Origin: Lachnospiraceae bacterium
GTDB taxonomy: Bacteria; Bacillota; Clostridia; Lachnospirales; Lachnospiraceae
Direction of reading: 5' to 3'
NCBI GenBank assembly: GCA_910575445.1
Contig: CAJTFW010000001.1
Location: 248,001-312,000 of the forward strand
DNA: 64,000 nucleotides
Positions 35,886 to 44,884 of the stretch are shown here, one piece after another (within the stretch, counting starts at the first letter, position 1; every line of letters starts with the position of its first letter). The position numbers and the translations under genes are program-made. The notes beneath the pieces are model-generated. The model was not told where the DNA came from, did not search any database, and saw only the letters and a list, made by a program, of their open reading frames with translations.

Positions 35886-36267
35886 TTCTATTCAGTCAGC
35901 TATGAATGGGTGTTGCTTACGATATAGAAATGATTTGGGAAGACCATTATAAATTACATGGGAACCTCCTTTCTTTGTGGCTTTATAAAACAATGCCTAG
36001 AAGCATTGGTCTGTAATATAAAAACATAAGTAAGAATTATCTGAGTTTAATAGTAGTATACAGGATTTTTGAGGAAATGTCATTAAGAAATTGTTAAATT
36101 CTGAAAAATATTGTTAAGAGGGATTAATGTTGGAATAAAGGGATAGAAAGTTTTATTTTGGTGATGGGAGGACGCTAGAACGGGAGGGCAATAGGTTCCT
36201 TCCAGGTTGTGGCGAGCGTCCCTGGTATCAAAAAGTAAAGTTACATTATCTTTTTGGAATTTAGGGG
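35886..36267. other. Intergenic region before the copper operon
   Basis: AT-rich sequence upstream of the small lipoprotein gene and copA. Apart from the 55-bp repeat remnant at 36169-36223 I see no gene or stable RNA in it. Promoters for the lipoprotein gene should lie in its left part but no clear match was found. Confidence 0.5.
36169..36223. repeat. Internally deleted remnant of the palindromic element family
   Basis: It starts with AGGACGCTAG and continues ACGGGAGGG-xxxTAGGTTCCTTCCA like the left end of the copy at 40511. It then jumps directly to GGTTGTGGCGAGCGTCC, which matches the right end of that copy (near 40926-40943). Both terminal motifs are kept and about 380 bases between them are missing. 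Confidence 0.8.
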
Positions 36268-36296
36268 TTGACAGATAGAGAAAGGTATGGTATAAG
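36268..36296 (+). promoter_or_regulatory. Promoter of the copA-csoR operon
   Basis: TTGACA (36268-36273), 17-base spacer, TATAAG (36291-36296), 51 bases upstream of the copA ATG and immediately followed by the CsoR-like operator. Confidence 0.7.
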
Positions 36297-36306
36297 TGAA
36301 GTGATA

Positions 36307-36327
36307 GGGTACCCCGGTGGGGTATAT
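36307..36327. promoter_or_regulatory. CsoR-type copper operator
   Basis: The perfect palindrome TACCCC-GGT-GGGGTA (36310-36324) matches the G/C-tract operators bound by CsoR. It lies 14 bases after the -10 box, so bound apo-CsoR would block transcription until Cu(I) releases it. CsoR itself is encoded at the end of the operon. Confidence 0.8.
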
Positions 36328-36346
36328 ACGGGAAAGAGGTGCAGGA

Positions 36347-38905
36347 ATGAAACAGAAGTTTGATGTAACAGGGATGAGCTGTAGTGCTTGTAGTGCACAT
36401 GTAGAGAAGGCTGTGGGAAAGGTAGAGGGAGTAGAGTTAGTACAGGTGAATCTGCTTCAGAATTCTATGGTAGTGGAATACCAAGAAGAGGTTATGAATG
36501 CGCAGGGAATTATAGATGCGGTGGTGGAGGCTGGATATGGAGCTTCTGTTAAGGGGGAAAAAGCACAAGGAGACTCAAAGAAAGAAGCGAATGTACTTCA
36601 GAAGAGGGCGGCAGATGATGCCAGAGCGATGAAACAGCGGCTTTCATGGTCGATTGGATTTTTAGTGGTGCTTATGTATGTGTCAATGGGACATATGCTT
36701 TCTTGGCCGCTGCCGGAGATTTTTTTGGGGCATGAAAATGTGATGGTGTTTGCATTGACGCAGCTTTTCTTGACACTTCCTGTAATGTATCTAAATCGAA
36801 AGTATTTTGAGAATGGATTTAAGACGCTTTTTCATGGGGCGCCAAATATGGATACGTTGGTGGCGATGGGGTCGACGGCGGCAGCGCTCTACAGTGTGAG
36901 CCAGTTGTTTGTTATGGGGTATGCGATGGGGCGCGGAGACCTTGTAAAGGCTCATGACAGTGCGATGAATCTGTATTTTGAAGCAGCAGCGATGATATTG
37001 GCACTGGTGACGATTGGAAAATATATGGAGAGCCGCTCTAAAAGTCGGACATCGGATGCGATTACAAAGCTGATGGATTTGGCACCAAAGACAGCACTGG
37101 TGCTTCGGGACGGGCAGGAGATGGAGATTCCATCAGAAGAAGTGCGAATTGGCGAAATTGTGATTGTAAAGCCTGGACAGAGTATACCAGTTGATGGTAT
37201 TCTGATAGAGGGGACTGGAACGATTGATGAGTCTGCGATTACCGGAGAGAGTATTCCAGTGGAGAAAAAGGTTGGTGACAGGCTTACCGGAGCGACCGTG
37301 AATCGGGCGGGATATTTTCAGATGCAGGCGGACAGGATAGGGGAGGATACAACGCTGTCGCAGATTATCCGTCTGGTGGAGGAAGCAGGAGGCTCAAAGG
37401 CGCCGATTGCAAAGCTTGCAGATAAGGTGAGTGGTATCTTTGTACCAGTGGTCTTAACAATTGCAGCGGTGACGATTCTGGTGTGGCTGTTTGCTGGACA
37501 GAGCTTTAGCTTTGCGTTGGCATCGGGGATTGCAGTGCTTGTGATTTCCTGTCCATGTGCACTTGGACTTGCAACGCCTACCGCGATTATGGTAGGAACT
37601 GGAAGAGGTGCAGAGCAGGGGATTCTGATTAAGTCCGGGGAGAGCCTAGAGACAGCACATCTGGTGGATACGGTAGTTCTTGACAAGACAGGAACGATTA
37701 CAAAGGGCCATCCGGCAGTAACAGATATATTGATGGCTTCTGGAGTGGGAGAAGAGCAGATTCTTACCTTGGCGGCATCTCTGGAACAGGCTTCAGAGCA
37801 TCCGCTTGCAGAGGCGATTGTGGAGTGTGCGCATCAGAGAGGGATTTCTCTTAAGAAAACCATGGATTTTCAGGCTATTCCAGGACAAGGGGTGCTAGGA
37901 ACGGTGGATTCTTTGACCATACTGGCTGGCAATCTAAAGATGATGCAAAAGCATCAGATTGCGACAGATGGGATGGAAGTACAGGCAGAACAACTTGCAG
38001 ATAAGGGGAAAACAGCACTCTATATTGCGACCAAAGAAAGACTTATGGGAATCGTGGCTGTGGCAGACCCTGTGAAAGAGAGCAGTGCGCAGGCGATTGA
38101 AGAACTAGAGAAGATGGGGCTTTCGGTGGTGATGTTAACCGGAGACCATGAGAAGACAGCGAGGGCGATTCAAAAGCAACTGGGGATTACAAAGGTGGTG
38201 GCAGAAGTCTTGCCACAGGATAAGGAGCGGGAGGTTCGCAGGCTTCAGGAAGAAGGACATAAGGTGGCGATGGTTGGAGATGGCATCAACGATGCGCCGG
38301 CGCTTGCAAGAGCAGATGTGGGGATTGCCATCGGGGCTGGCACCGATGTGGCGATTGAGTCAGCGGATATTGTACTGATGAAAAGCGACCTTTTGGATGC
38401 GGCAGCAGCAGTGCAGTTAAGCCGGGCGGTGATTCGCAATATTAAAGAGAATTTATTCTGGGCCTTTTTCTACAATATCTTAGGGATTCCACTGGCAGCC
38501 GGGGTATTCTACCATTGGCTTGGCTGGCAGCTAAATCCGATGTTTGGAAGCGCGGCGATGAGCTTTAGTTCGATATTTGTTGTATCCAATGCGCTTCGCT
38601 TAAAGGGCTTTCGACCTTCATTTTATAAAAAGAAATCTACTGCAACCAAAGGTTTAGATGCAGAGGTAATAAAGCAAGAGCCAAAGGAGGGCAAAATCAT
38701 GAAAAAAACAATGAAAATTGACGGGATGATGTGTAATCACTGCACTGGAAGAGTGGATAAAGTGTTAAATGCACTCGATGGTGTAGAGGCAACGGTAAGC
38801 CTAGAAGATAAGGCAGCTTATGTCACACTTACAAAAGAAGTGTCTGATGAGGTTCTAAAAAAGACCGTTGAGGACGAGGGCTATCAAGTCTTAGAGATTG
38901 TATAG
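36347..38905 (+). CDS. copA: Copper-exporting P1B-type ATPase with N- and C-terminal HMA domains
   Basis: An 852-residue Cu(I) pump. HMA domain 1 has 'GMSCSAC' (Cys12, Cys15). Eight membrane segments follow, with the transport site 'SCPC' (Cys402, Cys404), phosphorylated Asp446 in 'DKTGT', and the hinge 'GDGINDAPALARADV' starting at 644. A final, second HMA domain covers residues 785-852 with 'GMMCNHC' (Cys796, Cys799). That C-terminal location is unusual; CopZ-like domains are normally at the N-terminus or free. The linker before it ('KKSTATKGLDAEVIKQEPKEG') is charged and flexible. The ATG at 36347 starts the classic 'MKQKFDVTGMSC'. A promoter, CsoR operator and downstream csoR show copper control. 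Confidence 0.93.
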   Translation: MKQKFDVTGMSCSACSAHVEKAVGKVEGVELVQVNLLQNSMVVEYQEEVMNAQGIIDAVVEAGYGASVKGEKAQGDSKKEANVLQKRAADDARAMKQRLSWSIGFLVVLMYVSMGHMLSWPLPEIFLGHENVMVFALTQLFLTLPVMYLNRKYFENGFKTLFHGAPNMDTLVAMGSTAAALYSVSQLFVMGYAMGRGDLVKAHDSAMNLYFEAAAMILALVTIGKYMESRSKSRTSDAITKLMDLAPKTALVLRDGQEMEIPSEEVRIGEIVIVKPGQSIPVDGILIEGTGTIDESAITGESIPVEKKVGDRLTGATVNRAGYFQMQADRIGEDTTLSQIIRLVEEAGGSKAPIAKLADKVSGIFVPVVLTIAAVTILVWLFAGQSFSFALASGIAVLVISCPCALGLATPTAIMVGTGRGAEQGILIKSGESLETAHLVDTVVLDKTGTITKGHPAVTDILMASGVGEEQILTLAASLEQASEHPLAEAIVECAHQRGISLKKTMDFQAIPGQGVLGTVDSLTILAGNLKMMQKHQIATDGMEVQAEQLADKGKTALYIATKERLMGIVAVADPVKESSAQAIEELEKMGLSVVMLTGDHEKTARAIQKQLGITKVVAEVLPQDKEREVRRLQEEGHKVAMVGDGINDAPALARADVGIAIGAGTDVAIESADIVLMKSDLLDAAAAVQLSRAVIRNIKENLFWAFFYNILGIPLAAGVFYHWLGWQLNPMFGSAAMSFSSIFVVSNALRLKGFRPSFYKKKSTATKGLDAEVIKQEPKEGKIMKKTMKIDGMMCNHCTGRVDKVLNALDGVEATVSLEDKAAYVTLTKEVSDEVLKKTVEDEGYQVLEIV
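38699..38905 (+). CDS. Probable internally started CopZ-like copper chaperone (in-frame within copA)
   Basis: The last 68 codons of copA form a complete HMA domain the size of free CopZ (68-69 residues), with 'GMMCNHCTGR' as the Cu(I) site. It begins at an ATG (38699) preceded at eight bases by AAAGGAGG (38683-38690), a near-perfect ribosome-binding site inside the copA frame. Translation from here would release a stand-alone chaperone in addition to the fused one. That the signal is used is an inference; E. coli copA is known to make a chaperone from the same gene by frameshifting. Confidence 0.55.
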   Translation: MKKTMKIDGMMCNHCTGRVDKVLNALDGVEATVSLEDKAAYVTLTKEVSDEVLKKTVEDEGYQVLEIV

Positions 38906-38914
38906 GTAACGTGT

Positions 38915-39178
38915 ATGCAGGCTGACAGACGGAAAATAGAGAGACTTTTAAAGACTGCTAGAGGGCAGATAGATGGTATTCTTCGTATGGTAGAGGAAGA
39001 CCGCTACTGTATGGACATCTCTGCACAGGTGATGGCAACAGACGCAATTATCAGAAAAGTAAACAATGAGATTATTAAGGCTCATATGAAAGGCTGTGTC
39101 AAAGAAGCCATCCTAGAGGGCAAAGGGGATGAGAGAATCGACGAACTTATGGCAGTTGTAGACAAACTTACAAAGTAA
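38915..39178 (+). CDS. csoR: CsoR-family copper-sensing repressor
   Basis: An 87-residue all-helical repressor. The Cu(I) ligands Cys32, His57 and Cys61 ('YCMDIS' and 'AHMKGC') are all in the CsoR pattern, and the basic N-terminal helix 'DRRKIERLLKTARGQIDGI' is the DNA-contacting face. It would bind the operator at 36310-36324 and release it on binding copper. Ten bases separate it from copA, so it is autoregulated with the pump. Confidence 0.92.
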   Translation: MQADRRKIERLLKTARGQIDGILRMVEEDRYCMDISAQVMATDAIIRKVNNEIIKAHMKGCVKEAILEGKGDERIDELMAVVDKLTK

Positions 39179-39193
39179 AAATAAAATCTTATG

Positions 39194-39222
39194 TTGACAA
39201 AGACTCCTGTATGTTATAGAAT
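39194..39222 (+). promoter_or_regulatory. Promoter of the SH3/NlpC-P60 gene
   Basis: TTGACA (39194-39199), 17-base spacer, TAGAAT (39217-39222); a 130-base leader follows. Confidence 0.6.
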
Positions 39223-39351
39223 TGTATTCGAAATGTAATAATTCTGTAATATTTACAGGAGTTTAAGTTTGAAAGAATAAGATTCGGGCTTGCTCCAAAG
39301 AAGTAGACAAGCAATATAGAAGGCTTGGCAAAAGCTTAGGAGGCAGATAAG

Positions 39352-40407
39352 ATGATAAGATATCAGGATAGAATACTGTTTAGAAGTGTAAGTGCTCTGT
39401 TAATGGGAGCCGTAGTTGGTTGTTATGTACCAGGGATTACAGCGGAGGCATCCGGGGCACTTGGAAGTAGCGCACAGGTTGGAATCTCTGCAGATTTGGA
39501 GGCTGTAGAGGATACAGAGGTTCTTGAGGTTGCAATGAATGATGTGGTGCTAGAGGCATTTCATCTGGATGGATATAGTAATCTTGGGATTGTGACCGTC
39601 TCTGAAGGAAAGGTAAATATTCGGGATACCGCATCTATGGATGGCAAGATTGTAGGAAAGATTGGCAAGGATGCAGGATGTGATGTGCTCGGCGAAGAAG
39701 GCGAGTGGCTGCATGTAAAATCCGGGAAAGTAGAGGGTTACATCAAAGCAGAGTATGTACTGACCGGTGCTCCGGCGCTTGAGCAGGCTTCTACACTGAT
39801 TAAGCCGATTGCAGATGTCAATACAGAGGGACTAAAAGTACGTGAGGAGCCTAATACAGAGTGTGAGGTTCTGGATATTGTGGGCTCAGGGCAGCGATTT
39901 GATGTCCTAGAAGAGTTAGATGAGTGGGTAAAGATTGACCTTGACGGAGAAGAAGGTTATCTTTTTAAAGATTATGTAGAAGTTGGAGCAAAGCTAGATG
40001 AAGCTTTGACGATATCAGAGGTTCGCTATGGTGCGGGAGTGTCAGATGTTCGAATTGCACTTAGTGAGTTTGCAAAGCAGTATATTGGGAACCCTTATGT
40101 CTGGGGCGGGACAAGCCTGACAAGAGGAGCAGATTGTTCTGGCTTTGTATTGTCTGTTTTCCGAAATTATGGGATTAGCTTGCCACATTCTTCACGGGCA
40201 CAGGGGAATCTAGGGACAGCAGTGAATCTGTCAGAATTAAAGCCCGGAGACTTGGTGTTCTATGGAAACCGGTCAGGAATTAACCATGTGGCAATCTATG
40301 TAGGTGGCGGACAGGTGGTACATGCAAGCAATCCTAGAACAGGAATTACGATATCAGGGATGTATTATCGAACACCGGTAAGAGCACGAAGAATTATCAA
40401 TGACTAA
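39352..40407 (+). CDS. Secreted peptidoglycan endopeptidase: two SH3 domains plus NlpC/P60
   Basis: A 351-residue secreted cell-wall hydrolase. A signal peptide ('SVSALLMGAVVGCYVPGITAEAS') is followed by two bacterial SH3 domains (about 80-145, 'VNIRDTASMDGKIVGKI', and 155-215, 'LKVREEPNTECEVLDIV'), which bind the wall. The C-terminal NlpC/P60 domain (about 235-350) has catalytic Cys262 in 'GADCSGFVLSVF', His312 in 'INHVAIYVGG' and His324 in 'VVHASN'. It should cut gamma-D-Glu-diamino acid bonds in stem peptides. Followed by a strong terminator. Confidence 0.92.
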   Translation: MIRYQDRILFRSVSALLMGAVVGCYVPGITAEASGALGSSAQVGISADLEAVEDTEVLEVAMNDVVLEAFHLDGYSNLGIVTVSEGKVNIRDTASMDGKIVGKIGKDAGCDVLGEEGEWLHVKSGKVEGYIKAEYVLTGAPALEQASTLIKPIADVNTEGLKVREEPNTECEVLDIVGSGQRFDVLEELDEWVKIDLDGEEGYLFKDYVEVGAKLDEALTISEVRYGAGVSDVRIALSEFAKQYIGNPYVWGGTSLTRGADCSGFVLSVFRNYGISLPHSSRAQGNLGTAVNLSELKPGDLVFYGNRSGINHVAIYVGGGQVVHASNPRTGITISGMYYRTPVRARRIIND

Positions 40408-40430
40408 ATATAAGGGGCGTGAAAGCGCAT

Positions 40431-40493
40431 AGACCCACAGCCACATCTTTTGGCACTGTTCATCTGCCAAAAAGTGCGGCTGTGGGCTTTATT
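40431..40493 (+). terminator. Long terminator hairpin after the NlpC/P60 gene
   Basis: GACCCACAGCCACATCTTTTGGCA and TGCCAAAAAGTGCGGCTGTGGGCTTT pair over most of their length around a short loop; a T-rich stretch follows. Confidence 0.8.
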
Positions 40494-40510
40494 TGTGTTG
40501 GGTGGTTTGG

Positions 40511-40943
40511 AGGACGCTAGGACGGGAGGGGAGTAGGTTCCTTCCAGACCCCGCTCTCGCTTAATGAACGCCTATAGCGGTACTAAATTCGCGACTGCGC
40601 GTTCCGCTTGCGCTCATTAAGTGCCGATGGCGTCCAATGGGTCTTTCAGGAACCTACTCCCCTCCCGCCCTGGCTGACTACGACTACCGATACGATATAA
40701 AGCACTATTGTGTAATATTATATAGAACATATCAGTGAAGTATTTCGCCCAAAGCGTGTGTATCGGAGCCAAAAAACAGCCCGACATGACCTGGTAGATG
40801 TTCCTGCAAGACCCATTGGACGCCATCGGCACTTAGCGAGCGCAAGCGGATACGCGCAGTCGCGAGCTTAGTACCGCTATAGGCGTTCATTAAGCGCGAG
40901 CGGGGTCTGAAAGGAACATCTACCAGGTCGTGGCGAGCGTCCT
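40511..40943. repeat. Composite palindromic element, copy C (433 bp)
   Basis: Both ends carry AGGACGCT in inverted orientation. Inside are two hairpin modules in opposite orientation (40511-40672 and 40790-40943). Each has outer arms of about 30 bases and a conserved 87-base core containing CGCCTATAGCGGTACTAA. The modules flank a central stretch of about 115 bases that is also conserved with the copy at 54664. Left module core is of the AT subtype (CTAAAT 40583-40588 with ATTAAG 40616-40621), right module of the GC subtype (CTTAGC 40832-40837 with GCTTAG 40866-40871). An open frame inside (40617-40832, minus) is not conserved as protein. It lies between two operons. Confidence 0.9.
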
Positions 40944-41011
40944 TTGTTTAAAAACACTTCACTCCACAAAACTTATAAAGTAAAGTTACCCTATCAATTT
41001 TGAGATAGATG

Positions 41012-41040
41012 TTGAATTTTGCTGGAAAATGTGGTATGTT
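41012..41040 (+). promoter_or_regulatory. Possible promoter of the peptide ABC operon
   Basis: TTGAAT (41012-41017), 17-base spacer, TATGTT (41035-41040), about 120 bases before the first gene. Confidence 0.45.
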
Positions 41041-41161
41041 ATTAGGCATGTTGGGTAACTATGAAGAATTGCATAGGTACTGTGTTGATACTTTGATGTG
41101 GTAAAGTGAAGAAGCGTACAGCATAGGATTTTACTACAGAGATGGAAAAGAAAAGGGGTTT

Positions 41162-42151
41162 ATGGAGAGCATGAGCCAGGAAGATTTGATATTAGAGATT
41201 AGAGATTTATGCGTGGAGTTTCAGACCGTGGAGGGGACGGTACAGGCAGTCAATCATCTAAGTTATAAGTTGAGAAAAGGGGAAAAGCTTGGGATTGTAG
41301 GAGAGAGTGGAAGCGGTAAGAGTGTATCTTCTCTTGGAATGTTAAGGCTGATTCCCAATCCACCGGGAAGGATTACAGGAGGAGAGATTCTCTATAAGGG
41401 TCAGGATTTGGTGAAGGCACCTAAAAAGGAGATGCAAAGGATTCGGGGGAATGAGATTTCTATGATTTTTCAGGAGCCTATGACATCTTTAAATCCGATT
41501 ATTAAGTGTGGAAAGCAGATTGCAGAGTCGCTTCGACTTCATCGGGGGATGAATAAAAAAGAGGCGATGGAAGAAGCAGTCCGCTTGATGCAGTCAGTGG
41601 GGATTGCAAATCCGGCACAGAGAGCACATGAGTATCCCCATCAGATGTCCGGTGGGATGAGGCAGCGGGTGATGATTGCGATGGCGCTTGCCTGTGAGCC
41701 TCAGATTTTGATTGCAGATGAGCCAACAACGGCATTGGATGTGACAATTCAGGCGCAGATATTGGATTTGATTCGGGACTTAAATGAGCGTATGGGGACT
41801 TCGGTTATCTTTATTACGCATGACCTTGGAGTGGTCAGTGAGTTGTGTGATACGGTGCTTGTAATGTATACAGGGCGTATTGTAGAGCAGGCCCCGGTTT
41901 TGGAGCTTTTTGAAACGCCAAAACATCCATATACGGTAGGGCTTTTGGAGGCGATTCCCCGGATTACAAAACAAAGAGCGCCGCTTCAGACGATTGAGGG
42001 GACAGTTCCCAATCCTACAGAGCGAATTGATGGGTGTAGTTTTTCCCCGAGGTGTCCATATGCGACCGAGCAGTGCCACCAAAAGGAGCCGCCAGAAGTG
42101 CAGTTGTCTGAGCATCGAAGGGTGCGGTGCTGGAGGTATCAGAGTGTGTAG
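41162..42151 (+). CDS. Oligo/dipeptide ABC transporter ATPase, DppD/OppD type
   Basis: A 329-residue ATPase. Walker A 'GESGSGKS', Q-loop 'IFQEPMTSLNP', signature 'MSGGMRQRVMIAMAL' and Walker B 'ILIADEPTTALD' are all present, and the C-terminal 'CSFSPRCPYATEQC' cysteine motif is the OppD/DppD-specific extension, which in relatives binds an iron-sulfur cluster. It powers peptide uptake with the OppF-type partner next to it. First gene of a seven-gene unit. The order ATPase-ATPase-binding protein-permeases is unusual but seen in Clostridia. Confidence 0.92.
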   Translation: MESMSQEDLILEIRDLCVEFQTVEGTVQAVNHLSYKLRKGEKLGIVGESGSGKSVSSLGMLRLIPNPPGRITGGEILYKGQDLVKAPKKEMQRIRGNEISMIFQEPMTSLNPIIKCGKQIAESLRLHRGMNKKEAMEEAVRLMQSVGIANPAQRAHEYPHQMSGGMRQRVMIAMALACEPQILIADEPTTALDVTIQAQILDLIRDLNERMGTSVIFITHDLGVVSELCDTVLVMYTGRIVEQAPVLELFETPKHPYTVGLLEAIPRITKQRAPLQTIEGTVPNPTERIDGCSFSPRCPYATEQCHQKEPPEVQLSEHRRVRCWRYQSV

Positions 42152-42172
42152 GCAGAAGAAGGAGGAACGCTT

Positions 42173-43138
42173 ATGGAACCCGCTTTGACGGATGTACTGA
42201 TGAAAGCAGAGCATGTAAAGGTCTATTTTAAAGGAAAACGTCGCAGGGATTTGCCGGTGAAGGCGGTGGATGATGTAAGCTTTCATATTATAAAGGGAGA
42301 GACCTTTGGAGTGGTTGGAGAGAGCGGCTGTGGAAAAAGTACCCTGGGGCGAACGCTGATTCGGCTTTTGACACCAACCGAAGGACATATTTATCTGGAT
42401 GGGACAGATATTGCAGGACTAAAAGGGGCAGAGCTAAAAGAGATGCGTAAAAAGGCGCAGATTATCTTTCAGGACCCATCAGCCTGTCTTAACCCTAGAA
42501 GAACGATTCGGGAGATATTGATGGAGCCGTTTGAGATACATCAGATGAAAGGGGAAATCGATGTAGAGGCACGGATTCTGGAACTTTTAAAGCTGGTGGG
42601 CTTGGATGAGTATCATCTAAGCAGGTATCCGCATGAGCTTTCTGGGGGACAGAAACAGAGGATTGGGATTGCAAGGGCACTGGCGCTAAAGCCGGATATT
42701 ATTATCTGTGATGAGGCAGTGTCGGCGCTGGATGTGTCGGTACAGGCACAGGTCTTAAATCTTTTGCAGGAATTAAAACAAAAGTTAAAGTTAACATATT
42801 TTTTTATTTCTCATAATCTGAATGTGGTCTATCAGGTCAGCGACCGGGTAGGAGTGATGTATCTTGGGAAGATGGTGGAGATTGCAGCATATGACCAACT
42901 CTATGAGAAGCGGTATCATCCTTATACCGAGGCGCTTTTGTCTGCGATTCCTAAAGTGGGAAAGGAAGCAGGCGCTGAGAGGATTCATCTAGAGGGAGAA
43001 GTTCCAAGTCCTTCGAATCCGCCTTCGGGTTGTCGGTTCCATACGCGCTGCAAAAAGGCTTGTGAGCGATGTACTCAGGAAATTCCTGAATTAAAGGAGA
43101 TAGAGCCAGGACATTTTGTGGCGTGTCATCTGTATTAG
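42173..43138 (+). CDS. Oligo/dipeptide ABC transporter ATPase, DppF/OppF type
   Basis: A 321-residue ATPase: Walker A 'GESGCGKS', Q-loop 'IFQDPSACLNPRRTI', signature 'LSGGQKQRIGIARAL', Walker B 'IIICDEAVSALD', H-loop 'FISHNLNV' and C-terminal 'CRFHTRCKKACERC'. It forms the heterodimeric motor with the preceding ATPase. GAAGGAGGAACGC precedes the start. Confidence 0.92.
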   Translation: MEPALTDVLMKAEHVKVYFKGKRRRDLPVKAVDDVSFHIIKGETFGVVGESGCGKSTLGRTLIRLLTPTEGHIYLDGTDIAGLKGAELKEMRKKAQIIFQDPSACLNPRRTIREILMEPFEIHQMKGEIDVEARILELLKLVGLDEYHLSRYPHELSGGQKQRIGIARALALKPDIIICDEAVSALDVSVQAQVLNLLQELKQKLKLTYFFISHNLNVVYQVSDRVGVMYLGKMVEIAAYDQLYEKRYHPYTEALLSAIPKVGKEAGAERIHLEGEVPSPSNPPSGCRFHTRCKKACERCTQEIPELKEIEPGHFVACHLY

Positions 43139-43226
43139 GAGATTCTGCCACTTTATTGGCGTCTCATATAGAAATGGTCTTGCAAATGGCAAGGTTGTGA
43201 ATTATTTATCAATTAGGAGGTAGCTT

Positions 43227-44861
43227 ATGAAAAAGAGATTATTAGCTTTGGCAATGGGGGTTGTCATAGTGCTTGGCTGTACAGCTTGTGGTGGTGGACA
43301 GGATGCACCATCTACAGAACAGACAGAAGGCGAGAATGCGTCAAATACTGCTGGAGATTCGGGTTCTTCTACGGTGGTAATAGCGATGGGTTCTGGTTTT
43401 TCCACGTTAGACCCAGGATATATCTATGAGAAATATCCACCGCTTGTTATCAATGCATGTTATGAAAATCTGTTTAAATTCTACGACAATGACAGTGCGC
43501 CAGAACCATGTCTTGCAGATACCTATGAGTTTTCTGAAGATGGTATGACACTGACCGTAACTTTAAAAGACGGGATTACCTTTGCAAGCGGTAATCCAAT
43601 GACATCTGCGGATGTACTTTTTAGTATTAACCGCTGTAAGAATCTGCAGGGCAATCCGGCTTTTATTGCAGAGACGATTGACAGTATGGAAGCTTTAGAT
43701 GATAAGACGATTGTTTTTCACCTGACACAGGCAGACAGTGCGATTCTCTCGAAGCTTACTTACAGTTCGCTTGCGATTTTAGACAGTGCGGTTGTTAAGG
43801 AGAATGGCGGAGTGGATACTGCACATGCATCTACATCAGATACCGCACAGGCTTATCTGGATACGACAAGTGCTGGTTCTGGTATGTATGTGATGACCAG
43901 CTATATCCCGGACGAGGAAGTGGTGCTTGAGAAAAATCCAAACTACTGGGGAGAGGCTACCAATGTTGATAAATATATTGTCAAGATTCAGCCAGATTCT
44001 AATACACAGATGATGACACTTTCTACAGGCGATATTGATGTGGCTTTAAATATGACCGATGATACGATGGCAGAGCTTGCAGATGCAGAAGGTGTGGAGA
44101 TTATTAACGAGGCGACCAAGACGGTAGGCTTTGTGATGATGAATATGAATGAGACCTATGGAGGTCCTGTAAGCAATCCGAAAGTACAGCAGGCAATTCG
44201 TAAAGCGTTAGACTACAGCGGAATGCAGATTATCTGTGGAGAAGGAACACTGACGCCATATGCGATTATTCAGTCTGGATTTATGGGAAGCAAAGGCGAG
44301 AGAGCAGCAGACTATATGAATCTGGAGGAAGCGAAGGCACTTCTTGCAGAGGCTGGATATGCAGATGGATTTGATATTGATATGACCGTTACAGACCTTG
44401 ATATGGAAGGCATACTTTTGACAGATTTGGCACAAAAGATTAAGGATGACTTAGCACAGGTGGGAATCAATGTCAATATTGTAGCGCAGCCATGGGCAGC
44501 AGGCTATGGAGATGCTTATCGCGACGGCACACTTGGATTTACTGTGATGTACTGGGGAACAGACTATAATGACCCCAATGTACAGCTTGAATTCTTGCCA
44601 GGTGGTGTGGTAGGTCTTAGAGCTGGCTGGACAGCAGAGATGAATCCAGAACTTGCAGCCATGTATCAGGAGACTATGGCAGCTACGGATAATGATGCAC
44701 GTATTGCAGTGTTAGAGAAGATTCAGGATGCAATGTATGAAGATGGGCCTTTTGTTATGGTTGCACAGGCTCCGGCTCATATTGGATATAATACCAGACT
44801 CAGTGGTGTGGCAATCTCTGACCCATATGTGCTTGATGTAACATTAATCAATATTCAATAA
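43227..44861 (+). CDS. Peptide ABC transporter substrate-binding lipoprotein
   Basis: A 544-residue SBP_bac_5 family lipoprotein. The signal 'MKKRLLALAMGVVIVLGCTAC' ends at a lipobox Cys, followed by a Gly/Ser/Thr/Asn-rich tether of about 30 residues. 'FSTLDPGYIYEKYPPLVINA' and 'DGMTLTVTLKDGITFASGNP' are family hallmarks. It captures peptides outside the membrane and delivers them to the two permeases downstream. AGGAGGTAGCTT precedes the ATG. Confidence 0.92.
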   Translation: MKKRLLALAMGVVIVLGCTACGGGQDAPSTEQTEGENASNTAGDSGSSTVVIAMGSGFSTLDPGYIYEKYPPLVINACYENLFKFYDNDSAPEPCLADTYEFSEDGMTLTVTLKDGITFASGNPMTSADVLFSINRCKNLQGNPAFIAETIDSMEALDDKTIVFHLTQADSAILSKLTYSSLAILDSAVVKENGGVDTAHASTSDTAQAYLDTTSAGSGMYVMTSYIPDEEVVLEKNPNYWGEATNVDKYIVKIQPDSNTQMMTLSTGDIDVALNMTDDTMAELADAEGVEIINEATKTVGFVMMNMNETYGGPVSNPKVQQAIRKALDYSGMQIICGEGTLTPYAIIQSGFMGSKGERAADYMNLEEAKALLAEAGYADGFDIDMTVTDLDMEGILLTDLAQKIKDDLAQVGINVNIVAQPWAAGYGDAYRDGTLGFTVMYWGTDYNDPNVQLEFLPGGVVGLRAGWTAEMNPELAAMYQETMAATDNDARIAVLEKIQDAMYEDGPFVMVAQAPAHIGYNTRLSGVAISDPYVLDVTLINIQ

Positions 44862-44884
44862 TTAAGAAACTGAAGAGGTGTCTT

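Noticed and set aside
40617-40832. Minus-strand open frame inside the palindromic element, partly similar to one in the 54.7-kb copy
   Set aside because: Similarity is at DNA level only; the frames diverge in length and start, and the sequence is palindromic structure.
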